DNA of 7,183 nt. Origin: Candidatus Woesearchaeota archaeon (GTDB taxonomy: Archaea > Nanobdellota > Nanobdellia > Woesearchaeales > JAGWAF01). Both the position numbers and the translations under genes were made by a program. The stretch covers positions 1 through 7,183 of the forward strand of contig JAFGCE010000079.1 of NCBI GenBank assembly GCA_016932755.1, read 5' to 3'. Below are positions 1 to 5,607 of the stretch, in pieces. Below the pieces are notes generated by a model. The model was not told the origin of the DNA. It saw only the letters and a program-made list of their open reading frames with translations, and ran no database searches. Position 1 is the stretch's first letter, and each line of letters starts with the position of its first letter.

Positions 1-55
1 AACATTATGTGATGGAAAAATAATCAAGAAAAAATGCCGAGGTGGTAAAAAATGA
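1..55 (+). CDS. C-terminal end of an upstream gene, possibly an ABC transporter ATP-binding protein (partial)
   Basis: Reading from base 2, a frame stays open for 17 codons and ends at TGA 53-55, giving the tail TLCDGKIIKKKCRGGKK. The stop overlaps the next gene's start in an ATGA arrangement (52-55), the same coupling used between the two permeases downstream, which makes this the best candidate for the upstream gene. The pattern hydrophobic-x-DGKI-hydrophobic followed by basic residues resembles the last beta-strand of MacB/LolD-type ATPases, whose chains commonly end in a DGKI/DGRI element. The two permeases downstream carry no ATPase domain and need one, so the identification fits the context. 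With 17 residues it is an inference. The competing frame from base 1 stops after three codons (TGA 10-12) and cannot be excluded as the real upstream gene end. Confidence 0.45.
   Translation, partial: TLCDGKIIKKKCRGGKK
39..45 (+). promoter_or_regulatory. Shine-Dalgarno site for the surface-protein gene
   Basis: GAGGTGG lies six bases upstream of the ATG at 52. GAGGTG pairs without mismatch with the pyrimidine-rich 3' tail of archaeal 16S rRNA. This fixes the start at 52 and shows that the gene is ribosome-loaded as an internal operon cistron, in addition to any coupling from the overlapping upstream stop. Confidence 0.7.
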
Positions 56-1314
56 AAAAAACAAATGCAATATTAATTTTAATGGTATTAATGATGAGCG
101 CAGCTGCTTTTGCGCTGACAGGCTATGAAACCCCTGACCAGAAAAGCATCAGGATAAAAAACACAAGATACGAGCCTTTTCCCGTAGAGCCGGGAAATTA
201 TTTTGAGCTGTGGGTCAGGGTTGAAAACTTCGGAAGCTCTGACATAACCAACTTCCAGTTCAGGCTTGTGCCTGAATACCCGTTCAGCCTTGACCCTAAT
301 GAGGAAGCTGAAAGGGAGTTCGGGCTTCTGGAAGCAGGAGGACAGGCACTGTTTAATTTCAAGATAAGGACAGACATTAATGCTGTCGAAGGAAGCAATC
401 CCCTGAAGTATGAATACACATTCACAGGAGGAAAATGGAATGATGGACAGTTCAACATCAACATATACACGCTCGACCCTATCCTTTCTATAGCTGATGT
501 TGTTGTGGAAAAAGAAAGGGTTGCGCCCGGGGAAGAGGTCGGAGTTGAAATAAAGCTGAAGAACCTTGCAGATTCAACATTGAAGGATGTCAATGTAAAG
601 CTGAATTTCGTTGAAGTCGTGCAGACAGCAACCGGATTTGAGATGGGGAATCTTCCAATATCCCCAATGGGATCAAGCGATGAAAAGACAATAAAGATTA
701 TGGAAGGAGGCGCTGAAGAGTCTGTCGGATTTAACCTGATTGTTGACTCAAGCGCAGAATCCACTGTCTATAAGATACCCGTGACAATAACCTACAATGA
801 CATGCAGGGAATAAACTATACAAAGAATACAATCATAAGCATGATTGTCGGAAGCGAACCCGACCTTGTTGTGACAATTGACACATCAACAGCCAACATG
901 GCTGGAAAGGTCGGGGATGTCACAGTAAAGTTTGTCAACAAGGGATTCAGCGAGATAAAATTCCTTTATCTAACGTTGGAAGAAAACGGAGATTTTGAAA
1001 TTATCTCCCCTCCAGAAGTTTATCTTGGCAATGTTGACTCGGATGACTACGAAAGCGCTGACTACAGGGTATATGTAAGCCCAGAAGCGAAAGGCGAGGT
1101 TATACTCCCATTGACAATTGATTACAGGGACACAAACAACAACCATTATGTGAAGAAACTAAATCTGAAAAACAGGATTTACACATCAAAAGAGGCAAAG
1201 ATGTTTGGGATTGAAAAAGGAAACAGCGTTTTAGGAATCGTAGTGCTGCTGCTCATTGTTGGCGGCGGGCTTTACATCTACAGAAGGGTAAAGAAGAGAA
1301 AGAAAAAAAAGTAA
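52..1314 (+). CDS. COG1361-type S-layer-like surface protein, membrane-anchored
   Basis: This is a 420-residue secreted protein. Residues 1-21 form a signal peptide (two lysines, a hydrophobic core, then AAAFA before the likely cleavage point). Three beta-rich units follow, at about 30-126, 144-250 and 269-375. Each starts with a strand and a PG- or G-containing turn, followed by an alternating hydrophobic pattern and an N-x-G/N-L-A-type turn, as in CARDB/COG1361 beta-sandwich repeats. Residues about 393-412 form one transmembrane helix, followed by a lysine/arginine-rich tail that should stay in the cytoplasm. The topology is therefore an extracellular beta-sandwich stalk anchored at its C-terminus. 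No PGF-CTERM or sortase-like signal is visible. It sits between a likely ATPase tail and two MacB-like permeases, so a role as the extracellular partner of that ABC system is inferred; what it binds is unknown. A structural surface protein merely co-transcribed with the transporter is the alternative. The family call is fairly secure, the function is not. Confidence 0.8.
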   Translation: MKKTNAILILMVLMMSAAAFALTGYETPDQKSIRIKNTRYEPFPVEPGNYFELWVRVENFGSSDITNFQFRLVPEYPFSLDPNEEAEREFGLLEAGGQALFNFKIRTDINAVEGSNPLKYEYTFTGGKWNDGQFNINIYTLDPILSIADVVVEKERVAPGEEVGVEIKLKNLADSTLKDVNVKLNFVEVVQTATGFEMGNLPISPMGSSDEKTIKIMEGGAEESVGFNLIVDSSAESTVYKIPVTITYNDMQGINYTKNTIISMIVGSEPDLVVTIDTSTANMAGKVGDVTVKFVNKGFSEIKFLYLTLEENGDFEIISPPEVYLGNVDSDDYESADYRVYVSPEAKGEVILPLTIDYRDTNNNHYVKKLNLKNRIYTSKEAKMFGIEKGNSVLGIVVLLLIVGGGLYIYRRVKKRKKKK

Positions 1315-1332
1315 GCAAAAAACCCCGTAACC

Positions 1333-1336
1333 GAGG
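1333..1336 (+). promoter_or_regulatory. Shine-Dalgarno site for the first permease gene
   Basis: GAGG occurs eight bases before the ATG at 1345, in the 30-base gap after the surface-protein stop codon. It supports that start. The gap contains no TATA-like box or T-run, so the permease is probably read from the upstream transcript. Confidence 0.6.
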
Positions 1337-1344
1337 ATTGAATT

Positions 1345-2565
1345 ATGAAATTTGATTATTTTAGATTAGCACTAAGCGGGCTTAAACATAGGGGGCTAAG
1401 GTCTTGGCTTACCATGATAGGGATATTCATCGGGATAGCTGCAGTTGTAGCCTTAATCGGGCTGGGAGAAGGATTAAGGGAGGCTATAAACTCACAATTC
1501 GGATTTATTGGGGCAGATATTATTACTGTCGCTGCTTCTGGAGGGTTGGGCGTTCCTGGGTCAGGTGCCATTAACCCGTTAACAGACAAAGAATTAGAAA
1601 AAATAAGGGGGATCACTGGAGTAAAAAACGCAGCAGGAAGGCTGCTTGAATCAACAAAGATTTTATTCAACAAAAAAGCAGTGTTTACTTTTGCGGCAAG
1701 CATGCCTGGGGGTGAGGAAAGGGAATTAATAGAGGATATGGTAAATATGAAAGCAGAAGAGGGAAGGCTGCTAAAGGACGGGGATAAGTATGCTGTTGTT
1801 TTGGGGTATAATTTTCTTGAAAAGGAAAGATTTGGAAAGCCGATAACAGCAGGCAAAAAAATAACCCTGCAGGACAAGGAATTCACAGTTGTGGGCATAA
1901 TGACCAAAAAAGGGAATTTACAAATCGACCAGGCTGTTCTAATGAATGAGGATGTGATGAGGGAGTTATTTGAAAGAAATCCCGATGATTATGATGTGAT
2001 GGCGGTAAAATTTGATGAAGCTGTTGGCGTGGACAAAATAAAAGCAGATATTGAAAAAGAGTTAAGAAAAGTGAGAAATGTAAAAGAAGGAGAAGAAGAC
2101 TTTTCAGTTGAAACCCCTGCGTCTATTTTAGAAAATGTCAATACAATAATTCTCGGAGTCCAGATATTTGTCTATGTCATTGCTTCAATCTCTATTTTGG
2201 TTGGCGGAATAGGAATAATGAATTCGATGTACACTGCTGTTGTCGAAAGAACAAAAGAGATTGGAATAATGAAATCAATAGGAGCGAAAAACTCAACAAT
2301 TTTCTCCCTTTTCTTTATTGAATCAGGGCTTCTGGGGGCAGTAGGCGGGCTAATGGGGGTTGTCATCGGTTTTTCGGCAGCGACAGGGCTTGTATTTGCG
2401 GGGAGGCTTGTCCTGGGCTCAGAGATTATAACAGCTCAGTTTTCTCCATTGTTGATTATTGGGGCATTAATATTCTCATTTACCCTGGGCTCCTTTTTCG
2501 GAACACTGCCTGCAATGCAGGCTGCGCAATTAAATCCTGTTGAGGCTTTAAGGTTTGCAAAATGA
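1345..2565 (+). CDS. MacB/FtsX-type ABC transporter permease, first of a tandem pair
   Basis: This 406-residue integral membrane protein has the four-helix MacB topology. Helix 1 is at about 21-42, an extracellular domain of about 225 residues (MacB_PCD-like) follows at 43-266, then helices at about 268-292, 319-344 and 366-390. After helix 2 comes the family's cytoplasmic element ERTKEIGIMKSIGA (301-314), expected to dock onto the ATPase. The chain ends with the typical P-x4-A-x-L-N-P-V-E-A-L-R pattern (389-403). It has no ATP-binding domain, unlike bacterial MacB, which is fused to one, so a separate ATPase is required. In this family the transmembrane part does not usually carry substrate through a channel; ATP-driven movement of the helices is passed to the extracellular domain. 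The length is normal and no key motif is missing. It shares its fold and C-terminal motifs with the next gene, whose start it overlaps, so the two are likely made in equal amounts. The substrate cannot be inferred. Confidence 0.9.
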   Translation: MKFDYFRLALSGLKHRGLRSWLTMIGIFIGIAAVVALIGLGEGLREAINSQFGFIGADIITVAASGGLGVPGSGAINPLTDKELEKIRGITGVKNAAGRLLESTKILFNKKAVFTFAASMPGGEERELIEDMVNMKAEEGRLLKDGDKYAVVLGYNFLEKERFGKPITAGKKITLQDKEFTVVGIMTKKGNLQIDQAVLMNEDVMRELFERNPDDYDVMAVKFDEAVGVDKIKADIEKELRKVRNVKEGEEDFSVETPASILENVNTIILGVQIFVYVIASISILVGGIGIMNSMYTAVVERTKEIGIMKSIGAKNSTIFSLFFIESGLLGAVGGLMGVVIGFSAATGLVFAGRLVLGSEIITAQFSPLLIIGALIFSFTLGSFFGTLPAMQAAQLNPVEALRFAK

Positions 2566-3779
2566 TTAAGGAAATATTAAGATACTCAATTTCGAATTTA
2601 TGGCAGAGAAGGCGCAGAAGCCTTCTCACAATCCTTTCAATACTTATCGGGATAACTGCCATATTTGCTTTGTCCAGTTTCGGTCTTGGACTGCAGCACC
2701 TGATGGAAGAAATTGCAAAAACTATGGGTACAGACAAGATAATGATGATGCCCAAAGACTATATGACTGCATTAGACAAAAGCAATGTAAGATTTACAGA
2801 AGAAGATCTGGACTTCCTTAGAAAAATAAACGGTGTAGAGGAAGCAACAGGAATGATAATGTGCAGTAGTAAAGTCAAATTCAAAGATTACAAGGAAAAG
2901 TATCCCTATGTGATGGGGATGTCCACTGAGCCAAAAGAAGAGAGGTTAGCAGAAGAAATGTTTGCCGGCTATGGGATTGAAAAAGGAAGGGCGCTAAAAA
3001 AAGGGGATGTTCTGAAAGCAACTTTAGGCTATAACTATCTTGTTCCAGACAGGATATTCAAAAAACCTGTTTCTTTAGGAGATAAAATTGAAATCAATAA
3101 TGTTAAAGTAGAAGTTGTGGGGTTTTATGAAGAGATTGGAAATCCGTCAGATGATATGAATGTATATATTTCGCTGGAAGGGTATAAAGAAATATTTGAA
3201 GAAGAAGATTATTTTTTTATTCTTTTAAGAGCTGCTCCTGACCAGGATGCAACAGCACTGGCGGATAAAATAAAAGAAAGGTTCAGAAAATACAAGGGCC
3301 AAAAAGAAGGGCAAGAGGAGTTCTTTGCACAAACATACGTGCAGATGATGGAATCATATGATGCAGCTTTAAATGTCCTTATAGGCATATTAGTCCTAAT
3401 TGCATTGGTTTCAGTTGTTGTTGCTGCTGTTAACATTATGAACACAATGTACACTTCAATTCTGGAAAGAACAAGAGAGATAGGGATTATGAAATCAGTC
3501 GGAGCCAGAAACAGATTCATCCTGCTGGTGTTCATAACAGAATCCGGAGTGTTGGGATTAATAGGCGGACTTATCGGTCTTGGGGTGGGGTATCTAATTG
3601 CAAAAACTGGAGGGCTAATTGCAATAGCATCCGGCGTGTCAATGTTGCAGCCTTATTTCCCATACTGGCTGGTCATAGGCTGTATTTTCTTTGCATTTTT
3701 TGTAGGTGCCATAGCCGGATTGCTTCCAGCTTATCAAGCATCACAATTAAAGCCCGTAGATGCGCTGAGGTATGAATAA
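2562..3779 (+). CDS. MacB/FtsX-type ABC transporter permease, second of a tandem pair
   Basis: This is a 405-residue paralogue of the preceding permease with the same layout: helix 1 at about 20-42, extracellular domain 43-268, and helices at about 269-293, 320-347 and 366-390. The coupling element ERTREIGIMKSVGA (302-315) and the ending Q-L-K-P-V-D-A-L-R-Y-E match the first copy closely, whereas the extracellular domains are clearly divergent. The ATG overlaps the upstream TGA as ATGA (2562-2565). A weak AGGT at 2551-2554 is the only Shine-Dalgarno-like motif, so translation probably depends on coupling. The two permeases most likely form a heterodimer on a shared ATPase dimer; two homodimers are the alternative. 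The N-terminus carries a QRRRRS cluster just before helix 1, a strong cytoplasmic topology signal. The stop codon lies one base from the stop of the convergent gene on the other strand. Confidence 0.9.
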   Translation: MIKEILRYSISNLWQRRRRSLLTILSILIGITAIFALSSFGLGLQHLMEEIAKTMGTDKIMMMPKDYMTALDKSNVRFTEEDLDFLRKINGVEEATGMIMCSSKVKFKDYKEKYPYVMGMSTEPKEERLAEEMFAGYGIEKGRALKKGDVLKATLGYNYLVPDRIFKKPVSLGDKIEINNVKVEVVGFYEEIGNPSDDMNVYISLEGYKEIFEEEDYFFILLRAAPDQDATALADKIKERFRKYKGQKEGQEEFFAQTYVQMMESYDAALNVLIGILVLIALVSVVVAAVNIMNTMYTSILERTREIGIMKSVGARNRFILLVFITESGVLGLIGGLIGLGVGYLIAKTGGLIAIASGVSMLQPYFPYWLVIGCIFFAFFVGAIAGLLPAYQASQLKPVDALRYE

Positions 3780-3780
3780 A

Positions 3781-4695
3781 TCAAGAATTCTTTGACATTT
3801 GCTTAAGGTACTGCTTGATTTTTTGCCCGGTTTTTTCATCAAACCTGGAAATATCAATTTTCGGAAGCCTTGTCATTGTTCCTGAAAAATCCCTCCCCGC
3901 TTTTTCTGCTCCTTCCTCAATCTGTCTTGCAAATTTTGTGCTGAACAATTTTATTGACGGAAATTTTGTTATTGATGTTGCTCCTGCTTTCAGAAGTTCT
4001 GGGATTTCTTCCAGCCGGTCAACCCAGCTTCCTGCAACAATGTGAAGTTTTGGGAATGCTTTTCTTGTTCCTGAAATCCATTTCAAATAATAGCCTGTTT
4101 GCGGGCCTTTTTTGAAGATTGTTCCCTCATGAGGGTTCAGTGCATAGAAAGTAATCTTGTCAATCTTGTGTTTTCTGATAAAATCAATCAGCAAAGGAAT
4201 GTCTTTTTCTGTTTCTCCCAAGCCGATAATTATTGTCATTGACTTTTTCAAGCCAAACTCATCGCAAATCTTAAACATTGATATTATTTCAGAAATAGGC
4301 TTGCTTGGGCAAAGCTTATCGTGAAGTTTTGGGTTGACGCACTCAACTGCGCCGCAGACCCCTTCAATATAAGGCTTGAATTTTTTCAGCTCTTCCTGCT
4401 TAAGCACCCCTATATTGAGCCACTGCTTCTGCCCTGTTATTTTAAAAATCTCTTTTGTTATTTCAACAAGCTCGCCTATATCATAGCTTTCATAACCTCC
4501 TGAAAGGAATTCAACTCTCCATCCGCAGGCTTTGCAGATTGCCGCTTCTGCAAAGATAGACTCTTTTTTTCTTTTTGCAAGCCTCGGATTTTTTATTTTG
4601 GATTTCTGGGTTGACATATAGCAGAACTTGCAGTCCCCCCTGCTGCAGTACCAGCTTAGGAATATTGCTCTCTCAAACCAGGTTTTCATTTTCAT
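3781..4695 (-). CDS. Biotin-synthase-like radical SAM protein, substrate unknown
   Basis: This is a 304-residue, probably cytoplasmic enzyme. Cysteines 17, 22 and 25 (C-SRGD-C-KF-C) form the expected ligand set for the [4Fe-4S] cluster that splits S-adenosylmethionine, but their spacing is CX4CX2C instead of the usual CX3CX2C. Other landmarks match the radical SAM barrel of the BioB/HydE/PylB group: SGGYE at 65-69 (the GGE-like SAM-binding turn), an E-x-V-N-P element at 118-122 followed by a Lys/Pro-rich turn, IIIGLGET at 155-162, and an LNPHEGT segment at 186-192 resembling the LNP-x-x-GT motif of biotin synthase. A second pair, C54/C57 (CKAC), precedes SGG. The reaction cannot be named: the protein is a radical SAM enzyme of biotin-synthase-like architecture, and no obvious biotin or hydrogenase-maturation partner is next to it. 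The ATG at 4695 is preferred because a TATA-like box lies about 26 bases upstream; M3 is a possible alternative. It is the last gene of the minus-strand cluster, 23 bases after the PRTase-like gene. Confidence 0.8.
   Translation of the reverse strand: MKMKTWFERAIFLSWYCSRGDCKFCYMSTQKSKIKNPRLAKRKKESIFAEAAICKACGWRVEFLSGGYESYDIGELVEITKEIFKITGQKQWLNIGVLKQEELKKFKPYIEGVCGAVECVNPKLHDKLCPSKPISEIISMFKICDEFGLKKSMTIIIGLGETEKDIPLLIDFIRKHKIDKITFYALNPHEGTIFKKGPQTGYYLKWISGTRKAFPKLHIVAGSWVDRLEEIPELLKAGATSITKFPSIKLFSTKFARQIEEGAEKAGRDFSGTMTRLPKIDISRFDEKTGQKIKQYLKQMSKNS
3819..3836 (+). terminator. Candidate oligo-T terminator of the plus-strand operon
   Basis: Two T6 runs (3819-3824 and 3831-3836) separated by GCCCGG lie 40-57 bases after the last plus-strand stop codon. 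Archaeal RNA polymerase can terminate at short T-runs without a hairpin, so these are plausible stop sites. They fall inside the 3' end of the opposing radical SAM gene, where they encode lysine and phenylalanine on the other strand, so they may be coding coincidence. Confidence 0.35.
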
Positions 4696-4704
4696 GGAAT
4701 AGAT

Positions 4705-4711
4705 AAAAAAA
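4705..4711 (-). terminator. Candidate T7 terminator after the PRTase-like gene
   Basis: The 23-base gap between the two minus-strand genes holds seven consecutive T on the coding strand, starting eight bases after the PRTase-like stop codon. It could end transcription of the upstream gene in the archaeal hairpin-independent manner, consistent with a separate promoter for the radical SAM gene. There is no stem-loop. Confidence 0.3.
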
Positions 4712-4717
4712 GAACTG

Positions 4718-4723
4718 TTTAAA
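4718..4723 (-). promoter_or_regulatory. TATA-like box for the radical SAM gene (probable leaderless transcript)
   Basis: Read on the minus strand, CTTTTTAAACAG contains TTTAAA 23-28 bases before the ATG at 4695. That is the normal distance from an archaeal TATA box to the transcription start, so the mRNA would begin at or next to the ATG. No Shine-Dalgarno motif precedes the ATG, which fits a leaderless start. The box overlaps the stop codon of the preceding gene. AT-rich sequence around a stop codon can mimic it, so this is a moderate call. Confidence 0.45.
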
Positions 4724-5579
4724 AAGTGTTGCTTTCTTCGCCAAAGTATTGAGGGATTCCTTCAGGATGGTCCATAAGAACTACAGACGCGGCAGTGGTT
4801 ATTCTTTTTGTAGGCACAAGGCACTCAACAAGCTCCACAAGGGATGCTAAAGCCCTTCCTGTCGAGACATCTTCCCCCAAAACAAGAACATTCCTGTTGT
4901 GCAAAATGTCTTTTAAGTATTGTTTTTCCCCTTTTATCAGCCTTGGTTCATCGTCCCTTTTAGAGTCCTGCCCGTTTCTTATTGCACACACACCTGTATC
5001 AAAATGCGCTGCAACGGCAAAACCGGGCCTGTATGCATCATGCCCGTCTAGGACAATGTAGTCAATTGGAACATTGTCATCATCAAGTTTGTATATAAGG
5101 TTTTCAACAAACAAAGGATTAAAAGAAGCCCATGAGATTGTGTCGGGCTTTTCAGTTACTTCTCCGTTTTTAATATCTCCCCCTAAATCCATCGACAATA
5201 GTATTTCTTCTGCTTCCCTATACCTTCCTTGAAAAACGCTTATCCCGAATCTTTCTGCGTTATGTTTTAATTCAAGCAAATCCGTGTCCTGCTCTATTGC
5301 ATAATCAATTATCCCGCTCAAAAGCCTGTTTGAGAACAAAAAAAGGTCCATCTGGGATTCATCAGAATCAACAGCCAGTGCTGTTTTAAGTGTTTCGGCA
5401 ACCTCGTCTATTGTCCCCTTGTAGCTCATAAAGGTTTTTGCATCCTGAGAGCTAAATGAAATACTTCCGTGTTTCACCCATCCATAAACCTCCTGAATAA
5501 GAGGTGCACATGATGTGCCTGATGATTCCATTGTCTCACTCACTTTCTTACTATTTGAATGATAGAAAGAGATTAACAT
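4719..5579 (-). CDS. Phosphoribosyltransferase-fold protein with unassigned N-terminal domain
   Basis: This protein has up to 286 residues. The C-terminal part (about 170-280) reads as a PRTase fold: a hydrophobic strand IDYIVLDGHDAYRPG (182-196) followed by a helix, then NVLVLGEDVSTGRA (230-243) at the place of the PRPP-binding loop, a helix, and a final strand AASVVLMDH. In typical PRTases that loop starts with two acidic residues (for example VDDLLATG); here the aligned pair is Gly235-Glu236, with Asp237 displaced by one, so PRPP chemistry may be altered or lost. The first 170 residues are mostly helical-looking with several acidic stretches and match no family I recognise. No signal peptide or membrane segment is visible, so it is likely cytoplasmic. 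The longest start (ATG 5579) lies only about ten bases from a TATA-like box, so the second methionine (residue 17, ATG at 5531) is a serious alternative and may be the real start. It lies between the ABC-2 permease and the radical SAM gene. A nucleotide salvage or regulatory role is possible but not shown. Confidence 0.65.
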   Translation of the reverse strand: MLISFYHSNSKKVSETMESSGTSCAPLIQEVYGWVKHGSISFSSQDAKTFMSYKGTIDEVAETLKTALAVDSDESQMDLFLFSNRLLSGIIDYAIEQDTDLLELKHNAERFGISVFQGRYREAEEILLSMDLGGDIKNGEVTEKPDTISWASFNPLFVENLIYKLDDDNVPIDYIVLDGHDAYRPGFAVAAHFDTGVCAIRNGQDSKRDDEPRLIKGEKQYLKDILHNRNVLVLGEDVSTGRALASLVELVECLVPTKRITTAASVVLMDHPEGIPQYFGEESNTF

Positions 5580-5580
5580 G

Positions 5581-5597
5581 TATTTTTAAAGCTTTGC
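5581..5597 (-). promoter_or_regulatory. BRE/TATA-like promoter for the PRTase-like gene
   Basis: On the minus strand AGCAAAGC followed by TTTAAAAATA (box at 5590-5581) resembles a purine-rich B recognition element plus an archaeal TATA box. A start site about 26 bases from the box centre would fall near 5560, downstream of the ATG at 5579 but about 30 bases upstream of the ATG at 5531. The element therefore bears directly on which start codon is used. It occupies the 28-base gap after the permease stop codon. Confidence 0.45.
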
Positions 5598-5607
5598 TGA
5601 AAAAGCC

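Noticed and set aside
198..764. A 188-codon minus-strand open frame inside the surface-protein gene
   Set aside because: The Ser/Thr/Pro-rich product is what the antisense of a beta-rich secreted protein gives; it has no recognisable domain.
1356..1907. A 183-codon minus-strand open frame inside the first permease gene
   Set aside because: It lies fully within a well-supported gene and its product is Pro/Ser/Ile-rich without motifs. There is no Shine-Dalgarno site or promoter evidence for it.
3781..3795. Near-palindrome TCAAGAATTCTTTGA at the convergent stop codons
   Set aside because: Only the central ten bases are a perfect inverted repeat, there is no loop, and no T-run follows directly, so it is not a credible hairpin terminator or binding site.
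3781..4695. Naming the radical SAM protein as biotin synthase (BioB)
   Set aside because: The cysteine spacing is CX4CX2C rather than BioB's CX3CX2C, and no other biotin gene is nearby. Only the architecture is shared.
4719..5579. Naming the PRTase-like protein as orotate or adenine phosphoribosyltransferase
   Set aside because: The PRPP loop lacks the normal acidic pair and the N-terminal half does not match either family, so a specific enzyme name is not supported.
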